Part shown: positions 51,661 through 62,106 of the stretch, in pieces
How the letters are laid out: the number at the start of each line of letters is the position of its first letter
How positions within the stretch are numbered: position 1 is the stretch's first letter
Assembly (NCBI GenBank): GCA_020849765.1
Contig: JADLAY010000024.1
Span: 310,001-374,000 of the forward strand
DNA length: 64,000 nt
Source: Anaerolineae bacterium
GTDB taxonomy: Bacteria; Chloroflexota; Anaerolineae; Aggregatilineales; Phototrophicaceae
Reading direction: 5' to 3'
Position numbers and translations under genes: made by a program
Notes under the pieces: model-generated
Told to the model about the DNA's origin: nothing
Seen by the model: only the letters and a program-made list of their open reading frames with translations
The model's database searches: none

Positions 51661-53703
51661 ATGCGCCGCTACCCACGCATCGTGGTCTTGTTTGCGCTTA
51701 TGGCTGCGATACTGACGGCTTGCGCGCCTTCGACGCCACCGCCACCGGAATTCCCGACCAAAACCCCGACTATGACGCCGGAGCCGACCGCCACGGCCAC
51801 CCCGGCCTTCATCCCGCGCACGTTCACCACTAGCGAAGAAGAACAGATCGGCCTGCGCACCGTGAACGCCGTGCAAGGGCTGGAAGCGGTCGACATTTAC
51901 GCCGAGCTGTCCGCCATTTCCCTCAATCTGGGCTTTGGTACGTCCAGCTCAGGGGACAGCCGTCTCGCCGCAGGGAACTACACCTTCCGGGTGGTCCCGG
52001 CGGGCGGCAGCATCGACGACACCCCGATTCTTCAGCAGGCGATTGACCTGCCCGGCGGCACCAGCTACACGCTGCTGCTGTCAGGCGCCGCCGATGCGCC
52101 GACGCTCACCGCCATCCCGGATGATAGCAGCCCGCTCGAGGCCGGGCGCAGTCGCTTGCTCGTCATCAACGCTGCTGCCGACGTGCCGAGTGTCCAGATC
52201 GCCAACGAAGATGGCGGCCTCTTGATCGATGGGTTGGCGTACGGCCATTCGTCCGCGCCGATCACGGTCGAAGCCGGGCGCTACAATCTGCAGACGCTCG
52301 TCGGCGGCAGCCCGTGGTTCGACCTCAGAGTCGACCTGCGCGAATCGCGCCAGATCACCGTCATCATCATGGGCACGCGCGAGCAATGGTCGACCTCTCA
52401 GACGGAGACCAACGTGCCCGGCCTGGCCGAGGTGCGCTTCGTCAACGCTATCGTCCCGGACGCGGGCGCGGTCGACGTCTATCTTGACGAGACGTTGCTG
52501 GCTACCGATCTTACGTTCGGCAGTGCGACCGACCTGAGCGAACAGCCGACGACTCCGGCCAGCCTGCGCGTCGTCCCGGCGGGCCAGCCTGCGGATGCGA
52601 CTCCCCTGCTCGCAGCGAGCATCGCCCCCAACCCCGGGGACCGGCTGACTCTGATCGCGACCGGTGACGCCGTCAACAACCGCCTCGTCACCTTCGACGA
52701 GGGCCAGACCCGCCTGAACGACGGCGAAGTGAGCCTCACCTTCATCCAACTGATCCCCGGCGTCGACACGATCCGCAGCGGCGGCACTGACGGCGTGCTC
52801 CAGGAGCCGGTCGAGCTGGACTACGCCATCCCGACCACGGTCGTCACCACCGCCGGCGATCAGAGTTTCGTCTGGCAGCAGGCGTTCGGCGATAACTCCG
52901 GCGATCCGCTGTTCGATAGCGCGCTCACCATGCAGCCAAACACGGCCTATCTGTACCTGATCACCAATCGGACGGATGCCCCGGCGCTGGTGTTCGACCA
53001 CCCTGTCGAAGGTGAGTCGACTACCGTGCAGCCGGAAACGACCACCCTCGTGCGCTGGATCAACGCCATTCCAGACACCCCGCTCAGCTTCTCGCTCGAC
53101 GATACCGTCCAGGTCACCAATCTGGCCTACGCGACGAGCAGCGATCTTCAGGCGATCGTCCCTAACGACTACGGCCTCGTGCTGAGCAACGCGGAGGGCA
53201 GCAGCTCGACGCCCGTCACGCTCGAAGCCTACAAACGCTACAGCATCTATGCCTTTGGCAGCGCCGCCGATCCGCAGGTCGCCATCATCGAGGACGCAGA
53301 CGTGACGTTCCCGGTCGAGACGGGGCGCATCCGGCTGGTCAATATCGGCAGCAGGAACGAGGATGATGCGCTCAGCCTGTGGTTCGCTGAAGCATCCGGT
53401 GATGAGGTCAACGCGGCCTATGCGCTGACGCCCGTCCCCGACGCGGCAAACAATCCGGTCAACCTGCCCTTTGGCGTGCGCCAACTGGTCGTCGCCGTGG
53501 CAGGTCGGGCTTCGCTGGCGGGCCAGCTGCACATCGGTCGCTATGACTTCTTTGTCGTCGACAATGCCAACGACGGCATCATTGCGCGGCTGCCCGCCAT
53601 GCCGCTCGAAGACGGCGCCGCTTATGAAGTGGTCGCCGTCAGAGCGCAGGGCGCGCCCAGTCCGTTGTTCTTTGTGCTCGATTATCCGCCAGCCTCGGAC
53701 TAG
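51661..53703 (+). CDS. DUF4397-repeat lipoprotein
   Basis: A 680-residue lipoprotein. The signal peptide ends in the lipobox LTAC (Cys at about residue 21) and is followed by a Pro/Thr stalk (PPPPEFPTKTPTMTPEPTAT). The rest is built of repeated DUF4397 units such as GLRTVNAVQGLEAVDIYAEL, AEVRFVNAIVPDAGAVDVYL and LVRWINAIPDTPLSFSLDD, about five in all. It is probably displayed on the cell surface, with the repeats as sandwich domains. GGAGGAG precedes the ATG. It is paralogous to the upstream gene but has no SH3b domains. Function unknown. Confidence 0.85.
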   Translation: MRRYPRIVVLFALMAAILTACAPSTPPPPEFPTKTPTMTPEPTATATPAFIPRTFTTSEEEQIGLRTVNAVQGLEAVDIYAELSAISLNLGFGTSSSGDSRLAAGNYTFRVVPAGGSIDDTPILQQAIDLPGGTSYTLLLSGAADAPTLTAIPDDSSPLEAGRSRLLVINAAADVPSVQIANEDGGLLIDGLAYGHSSAPITVEAGRYNLQTLVGGSPWFDLRVDLRESRQITVIIMGTREQWSTSQTETNVPGLAEVRFVNAIVPDAGAVDVYLDETLLATDLTFGSATDLSEQPTTPASLRVVPAGQPADATPLLAASIAPNPGDRLTLIATGDAVNNRLVTFDEGQTRLNDGEVSLTFIQLIPGVDTIRSGGTDGVLQEPVELDYAIPTTVVTTAGDQSFVWQQAFGDNSGDPLFDSALTMQPNTAYLYLITNRTDAPALVFDHPVEGESTTVQPETTTLVRWINAIPDTPLSFSLDDTVQVTNLAYATSSDLQAIVPNDYGLVLSNAEGSSSTPVTLEAYKRYSIYAFGSAADPQVAIIEDADVTFPVETGRIRLVNIGSRNEDDALSLWFAEASGDEVNAAYALTPVPDAANNPVNLPFGVRQLVVAVAGRASLAGQLHIGRYDFFVVDNANDGIIARLPAMPLEDGAAYEVVAVRAQGAPSPLFFVLDYPPASD

Positions 53704-53718
53704 AACGGGCGCTAATTC

Positions 53719-53727
53719 TGCTATAAT
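53719..53727 (+). promoter_or_regulatory. Extended -10 promoter of rmd
   Basis: TGC-TATAAT (53719-53727), a perfect extended -10 element, 45 bases before the rmd start codon. Confidence 0.65.
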
Positions 53728-53771
53728 GCAGCGCCATTAGTGACCTGCTGCATTCTGGGCGGAGAGTTGTT

Positions 53772-54740
53772 TTGCGCATACTCGTCACGGGCGCGACTGG
53801 CTTTGTCGGGCGCCATCTGATACGACACCTGCATGAGCACAATCCAGACGATCGGTTGTATGGCACGATTAAGCCGGATTCCGACGATGCGACGCAGCTC
53901 CCCGGCCTGACGACTCGCGAAGTCGACCTGCGCGACCGCGATCAGGTCATGGATTTGCTGGACACGACGCGCCCGGATCATATTTACCATCTGGCAGCGC
54001 AGGCGGCGGTTGGCGTCTCCTTCAGCGACCCATGGGATACGCTGGAAACCAACATCCGCTCGCAACTCAACCTGTTCGAAGCCTGCCTGGCCCACAACCT
54101 GAGGCCGCGCGTGCTGGTGATCAGCAGCGGCGAGATCTACGCCAATGCCAACCGCGAGGATCGCCCGACCGACGAGACGTTCCTGCCGCAGCCGACCAGC
54201 CCGTACAGCGTCAGCAAAGTCACCCAGGAAGCGCTGGGGATGCAGTATTTCTACAGCCGCCAGATCCCGGTCGTGATCGTGCGCCCGTTCAACCAGATCG
54301 GGCCGGGCCAGCGCCTGGGCTTCGTCGCGCCGGACTTCGCCAGCCAGATCGCGCGCATCGAGGCGGGCGAGCAGCCACCGATCATGCGCGTGGGCAACCT
54401 GGAAGCACGCCGTGATTTCACCGACGTGCGCGACGTCGTTCGCGCGCTGCGCCTGCTCATGGCGCACGGCGAGCCGGGCGAGCTCTACAATGTCGCCTCC
54501 GGTGTCGCGCGCCCGATTCAGCAGGTGCTGGATATCCTGCTCGGCCTGAGCCAGACGCCGATCGAGGTCGAACCAGACCCGGCGCGAATGCGCCCGTCGC
54601 GCGTGCCGCTCGTCTGGGGCGACGCCAGCAAGCTGCGCGCACTTACCGGCTGGCAGCCGAATATTCCATTTGAGCAATCGCTGCGTGAGATTTTAGATGA
54701 CTATCGCAGCAACTTCTCTGCGACCAACGCACCAAACTAA
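53772..54740 (+). CDS. rmd: NAD-dependent epimerase, GDP-4-dehydro-6-deoxy-D-mannose reductase type
   Basis: A 322-residue short-chain-type sugar-nucleotide enzyme. The NAD(P) motif is TGATGFVGRHLIRHL near the N-terminus. The active site has SSGEIYANANRE and Tyr/Lys in SPYSVSKVTQEAL. RDFTDVRDVVRAL is the typical later motif. Next to gmd it probably reduces GDP-4-keto-6-deoxymannose to GDP-D-rhamnose; a GDP-6-deoxytalose or fucose-type product is not excluded. TTG 53772 is used as start, with GGAGAG 5 bases upstream. gmd begins 12 bases after its stop. Confidence 0.85.
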   Translation: MRILVTGATGFVGRHLIRHLHEHNPDDRLYGTIKPDSDDATQLPGLTTREVDLRDRDQVMDLLDTTRPDHIYHLAAQAAVGVSFSDPWDTLETNIRSQLNLFEACLAHNLRPRVLVISSGEIYANANREDRPTDETFLPQPTSPYSVSKVTQEALGMQYFYSRQIPVVIVRPFNQIGPGQRLGFVAPDFASQIARIEAGEQPPIMRVGNLEARRDFTDVRDVVRALRLLMAHGEPGELYNVASGVARPIQQVLDILLGLSQTPIEVEPDPARMRPSRVPLVWGDASKLRALTGWQPNIPFEQSLREILDDYRSNFSATNAPN

Positions 54741-56515
<1,775 letters not shown>

Positions 56516-56520
56516 CTCCA

Positions 56521-56551
56521 CAAAAAAGGGGCGCTCGATCCTGAGCGCCCC
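56521..56551 (-). terminator. Terminator of the three-repeat protein gene
   Basis: GGGGCGCTC (56528-56536) and GAGCGCCCC (56543-56551) form a 9-bp stem with a 6-base loop. On the minus strand it is followed by TTTTTTG (56527-56521). Confidence 0.85.
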
Positions 56552-56579
56552 ACGACCCCTCACTTCATGGACTTCAACA

Positions 56580-57644
56580 TCAAATGCCGACAGCCCGCGC
56601 CTGATTGATCCGTTCGGTCAGGCGCGTCTGAAACTGCGCCAGCAGTTCGTCCGCGCGCTCCTGCGACATACGCCCATCGACCACCATGACGTTGAGCCGG
56701 GCCTCGGCGCGCGCTGTCATGTCCGCGATGAAGCCATCCACAGCCACGCCATGCGTCTCCAGCACCTGCGCCAGCGTCGAGCCACCTTGAAGCTCTTCGC
56801 GCAGTTCGCGCGGCGTCAGATCCGTTTGTTCCAGCACCTGGCGCAGCACACCCGCCGCGGCCAGCGCGCCGCTCTCACGCGCCCAGACATCGCCGTTCAT
56901 CAGTTCGATCAGGCCCATGTCGATCGCCCCGCGCAGTTCATCCGCCTGGGCCTGGGTGATGCGCCCGTTCGCCAGCGCCTGATCGATGTGCTCGTTGAGG
57001 GCGGCGCTCGCCTCGGCGATCACAGCGTCGACGTCACCGCCGCTGGCCTCGACCAGTTCGGCCATCGTCGTGCCCTCGCGCAGTTGATCCAGGATCTCGC
57101 GTCCGCTCAGCCCGGTCGCATTCGACACAGCATCCGCCAGTGCGCGCTCACCCTGACGGCGTACCTGGCCGCGATCGAGGTCGATCTGCCCGCGTTCGCC
57201 CAGGTCGATCTCACCGTTGAGCGCCCCCTCGATGGCCGTCTGCACATTGGCGAAGATCTCATCGGCGCGTTCCTGCGTCAGAAAACCGTCGGCAACCGCG
57301 TTGTCGAGCCGTTCGGCCACGTTGGCGGTTGCGGCGTCGATGACGGTCTGGACGTCGCCACCGTTAGCCGTAATGATGTCGGCCAGCGTACTGCCCTGGG
57401 CGACCTGTTGGACGATCTCGCGCGGCGCCAGCCCGGTTTCGTCGCCGATCACATTCAACAGCGCCCGTATCGCATCAAATGCCGGGCGTTCCCCGCCCTG
57501 ACGCGGACGCTCACGCTGGAGCGATTCGCCGGGCGGCGGGGGTGGCGCGAGCGGCGGCGGCGCGTCCTGCGCCCCGACCACACCGACAGCAGTGACGGTC
57601 ACCATAACTGCAAGAACTATCATCAGGAGTTTTGTGCGTTTCAT
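56580..57644 (-). CDS. Secreted protein with three tandem helical repeats, unknown function
   Basis: A 354-residue exported protein. The signal peptide ends GVVGAQ and a Pro-rich stretch (PPPLAPPPPPGES) follows. Then come three repeats of about 85 residues, each with: TGL/TDL-x-x-REI/L, a short helix, QGSTLADII-type (also EGTTMAELV and GGSTLAQVL), a GGDV-type turn, a long helix, and DGxxxQERADE-type end (GFLTQERADE, GRITQAQADE, GRMSQERADE). Similar units occur in hypothetical proteins of Actinobacteria and Chloroflexi. Start: ATG 57644 begins the signal peptide; ATGs at 57671 and 57662 would add a charged N-terminal extension. Role unknown. Confidence 0.78.
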   Translation of the reverse strand: MKRTKLLMIVLAVMVTVTAVGVVGAQDAPPPLAPPPPPGESLQRERPRQGGERPAFDAIRALLNVIGDETGLAPREIVQQVAQGSTLADIITANGGDVQTVIDAATANVAERLDNAVADGFLTQERADEIFANVQTAIEGALNGEIDLGERGQIDLDRGQVRRQGERALADAVSNATGLSGREILDQLREGTTMAELVEASGGDVDAVIAEASAALNEHIDQALANGRITQAQADELRGAIDMGLIELMNGDVWARESGALAAAGVLRQVLEQTDLTPRELREELQGGSTLAQVLETHGVAVDGFIADMTARAEARLNVMVVDGRMSQERADELLAQFQTRLTERINQARAVGI

Positions 57645-57739
57645 GATTTCATTTCTCTCCATTCGCTCCATGTCATAAGTGGATCATGCGGTGCAAATGT
57701 AATGAAAGTATGTTTGGCATCACGGCAAGTGCTAAATTC

Positions 57740-57748
57740 TGGTAAAAT
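57740..57748 (+). promoter_or_regulatory. Extended -10 promoter of the GT2 gene
   Basis: TGG-TAAAAT (57740-57748), an extended -10 element 22 bases before the start codon of the glycosyltransferase operon. Confidence 0.5.
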
Positions 57749-57770
57749 CGCGCCCCCGGAAAGGGTGACT

Positions 57771-58718
57771 ATGCGCGATCTCTCGATCATCATCGTCAGT
57801 TGGAATGTGGCGGATTTGCTGGCGGCCTGCCTCGACAGCATTCTGCGCAGTGAGGCGACCTTCGCCGACGACGATGGACGCCTGAGCATCGAGATCATCG
57901 TCGTCGATTCCGCCAGCAGCGATCACTCCGTCGCCATGCTGCGCGAGCGCTATCCGCAGGTACGGCTGTCCGCGCAGACGGAGAACGTCGGCTTCACGCG
58001 CGGCAACAACCTCGGCCTGGCCATGGCCCAGGGGCGCTACGTCTTCCTGCTCAACCCGGACACCGAGATCATCGGCGATGCCCTCCAGCGGATGATCGCC
58101 TTCATGGATGCGCACACCGATGTCGGCATCCTCGGCCCACAGACACACAACAGCGATGGCAGCGTCCAATCAAGCCGCCGCCGCTTCCCGACGCTGGCGA
58201 CCGGCTTTTTCGAAAGCACCTGGCTGCAGCCGTTCGCGCCTAAAAGCCTGCTCGACCACTTCTACGCCCGCGACATCGCCGACGACGCCACCGCCGACGT
58301 CGATTGGGTGCAGGGTTCGGCACTGCTGGCCCGGCGCGAGGTCTACGAGCAGATTGGCGGGCTGGACACCGGCTACGTCATGTTCTCGGAAGAGCTGGAC
58401 TGGTGCAAGCGGGCCAGGCTGGCGGGTTGGCGCGTCGTTTATCTGGGCAGTGCGCACGTCACCCATCACGGCGGCAAGAGCACGGAGCAGGTCGTCGCCC
58501 GCAAGCACATCCACTTCCAGGAGAGCAAGCTGCGTTACTATCGCAAGTATCACGGTGCCTTCGTCGCACACATTTTGCGCGCATTCCTGCTGCTCAACTA
58601 CGGCTGGCAGATCGTGCTCGAAGCGGTCAAGGCGATCCTTGGCCACAAGGTGGCGCTGCGCCGTGAGCGCATCGACGCCTACTGGCGCGTGCTCCGTTCC
58701 GGTTTGAGGGTGCATTGA
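57771..58718 (+). CDS. Family 2 glycosyltransferase (rhamnosyltransferase-like, WbbL type)
   Basis: A 315-residue GT-A-fold enzyme. The start RDLSIIIVSWNVADLLAACL and the following IEIIVVDSASSDHSV define the nucleotide-sugar site, FLLNPDTEIIGD is the DxD-type motif, and GGLDTGYVMFSEELDWCKRA is the acceptor-side ED motif. This combination is that of WbbL-like transferases, which often use rhamnose donors; that suits the GDP-deoxyhexose genes nearby. The frame remains open far upstream over the antisense repeat-protein gene, but ATG 57771, with GGAAAGGG 6 bases upstream, is the real start. It overlaps the GT4 gene by one base. Confidence 0.88.
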   Translation: MRDLSIIIVSWNVADLLAACLDSILRSEATFADDDGRLSIEIIVVDSASSDHSVAMLRERYPQVRLSAQTENVGFTRGNNLGLAMAQGRYVFLLNPDTEIIGDALQRMIAFMDAHTDVGILGPQTHNSDGSVQSSRRRFPTLATGFFESTWLQPFAPKSLLDHFYARDIADDATADVDWVQGSALLARREVYEQIGGLDTGYVMFSEELDWCKRARLAGWRVVYLGSAHVTHHGGKSTEQVVARKHIHFQESKLRYYRKYHGAFVAHILRAFLLLNYGWQIVLEAVKAILGHKVALRRERIDAYWRVLRSGLRVH

Positions 58719-59863
58719 TGCACATTGGCCTCGTCACAGGCGAATTCCCGCCGATGCAGGGCGGAATCGGCGCCTACAGCCGCATCCTGGCCGAGCATCT
58801 GGCCGATCTGGGTCACAACGTCTCGATCCTGACCGGCGAACGCGCGCGATATGAAAGCAACCGCATCCACCTGGCGAACGTCATCCACCATTGGGACGCC
58901 CGTGCGTGGATGCAGGCGCGGGCATGGGTGCGCGACCAGCAGCTCGATCTCGCATGCATCCAGTACCAGACCGCCGCCTACGCCATGTCGCCCTGGATTC
59001 ACTTCCTGCCGGACATCCTGCGCCCGCTCCCGGTCGTGACCACTTTCCACGATCTGCGCGTGCCCTACCTTTTCCCTAAAGCGGGTCCGCTGCGGACGTG
59101 GATCGTCAGGCGACTGGCGCGCTTCTCGGCGGGCGTGATCGCGACCAATCACGAGGACATGAACGCGCTCGCCTTTCACGACTGCCGCAAGCTGATCCCG
59201 ATCGGCAGCAACATCACGACCGCCCTGCCGGAGTCGTTCGATGCAGGCGAGTGGCGCGCGCGCGCTAGGGCAGCCCAAGGCGACTTCCTGATCGCGCACT
59301 TCGGCCTGATCAACCGCAGCAAAGGGCTGGACGTCTTGCTGCGCGCCCTGGCGACCCTGCGCGGAGATGGCGTCCCGGCGCGTCTGTTGATCGTCGGTGG
59401 CACCTCCGGCGACAACGACCCGACCAATCTTGACTATGCGAAAGAAATTGAGGCACTGATCGAATCGCTGGAACTACGCCCGTACATCCACCAGACGGGC
59501 TACCTGGACGAGCGCGACGTCGGTGCCTATCTGCGCGCCGCCGATGCCGTCGCCCTGCCCTTCCACGACGGAGCATCGTACCGCCGCGGCAGCCTGATGG
59601 CCGCCCTGCGTTACGCCTGCCCGATCGTCACGACGACTCCCGCCGTCGCCATTCCAGCGTTCGTGGATGGCGACAACCTGCTCTGCGTCGCGCCCGAGGA
59701 TGCATCCGCGCTGGCCGCCGCGCTGCGCCGCCTGCACGATGATCCGGAACTACGGCACAAACTCAGCCAGGGCGCGGCGGCGCTTGCCCCGACCTTCGAT
59801 TGGGCGCAGATCGCGCGCGAGCACGTCGATTTCTTCGGCCACGTGCTGGAGACGTGCGCATGA
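58718..59863 (+). CDS. Family 4 glycosyltransferase
   Basis: A 381-residue GT-B-fold enzyme. The N-terminal lobe starts MHIGLVTGEFPPMQGGIGAY, the usual GT4 acceptor-side loop. The C-terminal lobe has IAHFGLINRSKGLDVLLRAL, LLIVGGTSG and the donor-site DAVALPFHDGASYRRGSLM, where the EX7E pattern is altered: GASYRRGSL occupies the first Glu region. ATG 58718 overlaps the GT2 stop, and its end overlaps the next gene by 4 bases (ATGA). The sugar transferred is unknown, possibly part of the same surface glycan. Confidence 0.87.
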   Translation: MHIGLVTGEFPPMQGGIGAYSRILAEHLADLGHNVSILTGERARYESNRIHLANVIHHWDARAWMQARAWVRDQQLDLACIQYQTAAYAMSPWIHFLPDILRPLPVVTTFHDLRVPYLFPKAGPLRTWIVRRLARFSAGVIATNHEDMNALAFHDCRKLIPIGSNITTALPESFDAGEWRARARAAQGDFLIAHFGLINRSKGLDVLLRALATLRGDGVPARLLIVGGTSGDNDPTNLDYAKEIEALIESLELRPYIHQTGYLDERDVGAYLRAADAVALPFHDGASYRRGSLMAALRYACPIVTTTPAVAIPAFVDGDNLLCVAPEDASALAAALRRLHDDPELRHKLSQGAAALAPTFDWAQIAREHVDFFGHVLETCA

Positions 59864-62106
59864 CTCGCATCTGGCGCGAACACCGCGCGGCCGTCCTGAT
59901 CGTCGCCGCCTACCTGATCCTAGCGACGATTTACAGCCTCGTCACGCCACCGTTCGAGGCGTCCGACGAGTTGTGGCACTACCCGATGATCGCCTACATC
60001 GCGGACAACGGCCTGGGGCTGCCGGTGCAAGATCCCGCCGTCAGCGCCGCATGGCGCCAGGAAGGCAGCCAGCCGCCGCTCTATTATATGATGGCCGGGG
60101 CGCTCACCTCGTGGATCGACACATCGGATCTGGATCACTGGCGGCGCATCAACCCGCACGCGGATATCGGCATCGTGCGCCCGGACGGCAATGCCAACAT
60201 GATCGTCCACCGCCCGGACGAAAGCGATCATCGCTTCGGCGGCGCGCTGCTCGCATTACAGATCTCGCGCTGGCTCTCGGTCGCCCTCAGCGCGGGCACT
60301 GTTGTCGTCACTTATTTGCTTGGTCGCGCGCTGTTCCCGGCCCAGCGCCTGGTCGCGCCGCTCGCGATGGCCTTCAACGCCTGCCTGCCGATGTTCCTCT
60401 TCATAAGCGGATCGGCCAACAACGATAACCTATCGAATCTGCTCGGCAATTTGCTCACGCTGCTGGTCGCTCGCCTGCTCATGAGCCAGGAAGCGCCGCG
60501 CACCCGCGATTACGTGGTCCTCGGCCTGGTGACCGGCGCCGGCCTGTTGGCGAAGTTCAATCTCGGCTTCTTCATCCCGATCATCGCGCTGAGTCTGCTC
60601 TGGATCAGCCTGCGCCGCCGCGATTGGCGCCCACTCGTGATCGGCGGCGCGGTCAGCGGCGCTCTGACTATCGTCGTCGCGGGCTGGTGGTATCTGCGCA
60701 ATGCGCAGTTGTATGGCGATCCGACCGGCCTCAACGTCTTCCTCGACATCGTCGGGCGGCGCGCCATCCCGGCCAATGCCGCACAGTTGTGGTCAGAGCG
60801 CGACAGCTTCCTGCAAGCCTTCTGGGGCTTCTTCGGCGGCATGAACGTCCCGCTGCCGACGGACATCTACACGATCTACAACCTCCTGGCAGGCATCGGC
60901 CTCGTCGGCGCGCTGGCCTACGTCGTCTGGCGCACCGTAGGGCGGCGCGTCGAGTCGCGGCTGAGCATCGCCCATTGGATGACGCTGCTTTGGATCGCAA
61001 TCACGTTCGTCTCCTATCTGCGCTGGACGGCGGAGACGCCCGCCAGCCAGGGCCGCCTCGTCTTCGGCGCGCTATCGGCGATCTGCGTCTGGCTGGCGCT
61101 CGGCTGGTCATGGTGGCTGCCACGGCGCGGGCGCTTCCTGGCCGCGCTGCCGGTTGCCTTCACCGCGGTCGTCGCCGTGTTCGCCGCGCTCCTGATCCTG
61201 CCGCTGACACCGGTGGAGTACACGTTCGCCGCCGACGAGCAGCTCGCGACCTTCACCGAGCCGGACGGCGATGGCGCCATCGTCATCCAGGCGCTGGATC
61301 GCCTGCCGCCGACCGTGCGGCCAGAAGAATACGTCAATTTCACGCTGATCAACCGCTTCGAAGGTGCACTCACGCACGATTGGAGCCTGTTCGTCCATCT
61401 GGTCACGCCGGATGGCGTCATCATCGGCCAGCGCGACGTTTATCCCGCCGGAGGATTGATCGCGACTTCCGACCCGGCAAACGACGAGGCGTGGCTGAAT
61501 CCGGTCGCCGTCTGGGTGCCGGATAATGCCTATGCCCCGCAGACTCTCGACGTCGTCATCGGCTTCTACGATCTACAAACGGGCGAACGCATGATGCTGC
61601 CGGATGGCGAGGAGACGTTCACCCTCGGCCAGGTCGATCTGCTGCCGCGCTTCAGCGATCTCGACGTGCCCAACCCCATTACCATCAACTTTGCCCATCA
61701 GGTCGAACTCGTCGGCTACGCGCTGAGCGATCTCAGCCCGGCGCAAGGTGACGAGGTGACGCTGACACTCTACTGGCGCGGGCTGGCGCCGCTGCAGACG
61801 GATTACGTCGTCTTCGCGCAGATCATTGACCCGATCACGACGACCATCTACGCGGCATCCGACGCGATGCCCGCCGCCTGGGAGCGCCCGACCACGACCT
61901 GGGTGCCGGGCGAGATCGTCGAAGATGCGCACACGCTGACGGTCAGCACCGACGCGCCGCCCGGCATCTACGAGATCTACGTCGGGCTGTACACGCGCGG
62001 CGAAGATGGCAGCTTCAACCGCCTGCGCGTCGTCACAGCGGACGGCGGCCAAGCCTTTGACTACACGCAGCTTTCGCGCGTGCGCATCGTGCCGGAGGGA
62101 TCATGA
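59860..62106 (+). CDS. Large membrane glycosyltransferase-like protein
   Basis: A 748-residue protein with about eleven membrane segments in the first 450 residues and a soluble C-terminal half. The first outer loop reads VTPPFEASDELWHYPMIAYI, with the acidic pair typical of GT-C/DUF2142-like transferases; RQEGSQPPLYYMMAGAL follows. The C-terminal part (about 460-748) is a double beta-sandwich-like region seen in Chloroflexota homologues (SLFVHLVTPDGVIIGQRDVY, LTLYWRGLAPLQTDYVVF). It probably uses a lipid-linked sugar outside the membrane. ATG 59860 and the ATGA overlaps on both sides show an operon. Confidence 0.8.
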   Translation: MTRIWREHRAAVLIVAAYLILATIYSLVTPPFEASDELWHYPMIAYIADNGLGLPVQDPAVSAAWRQEGSQPPLYYMMAGALTSWIDTSDLDHWRRINPHADIGIVRPDGNANMIVHRPDESDHRFGGALLALQISRWLSVALSAGTVVVTYLLGRALFPAQRLVAPLAMAFNACLPMFLFISGSANNDNLSNLLGNLLTLLVARLLMSQEAPRTRDYVVLGLVTGAGLLAKFNLGFFIPIIALSLLWISLRRRDWRPLVIGGAVSGALTIVVAGWWYLRNAQLYGDPTGLNVFLDIVGRRAIPANAAQLWSERDSFLQAFWGFFGGMNVPLPTDIYTIYNLLAGIGLVGALAYVVWRTVGRRVESRLSIAHWMTLLWIAITFVSYLRWTAETPASQGRLVFGALSAICVWLALGWSWWLPRRGRFLAALPVAFTAVVAVFAALLILPLTPVEYTFAADEQLATFTEPDGDGAIVIQALDRLPPTVRPEEYVNFTLINRFEGALTHDWSLFVHLVTPDGVIIGQRDVYPAGGLIATSDPANDEAWLNPVAVWVPDNAYAPQTLDVVIGFYDLQTGERMMLPDGEETFTLGQVDLLPRFSDLDVPNPITINFAHQVELVGYALSDLSPAQGDEVTLTLYWRGLAPLQTDYVVFAQIIDPITTTIYAASDAMPAAWERPTTTWVPGEIVEDAHTLTVSTDAPPGIYEIYVGLYTRGEDGSFNRLRVVTADGGQAFDYTQLSRVRIVPEGS

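Noticed and set aside
49388..51676. 762-codon open frame on the minus strand
   Set aside because: It is the complement of the DUF4397/SH3b gene in GC-rich DNA, with shadow-type Arg/Gly/Asp composition and no recognisable domain.
52081..53532. 483-codon open frame on the minus strand
   Set aside because: Antisense shadow of the DUF4397 lipoprotein, which has a lipobox and ribosome site.
56751..57770. Long open frame on the plus strand continuing into the GT2 gene
   Set aside because: It is antisense to the three-repeat secreted protein and has a His/Arg-rich shadow composition; the glycosyltransferase fold starts exactly at ATG 57771 with a ribosome site.
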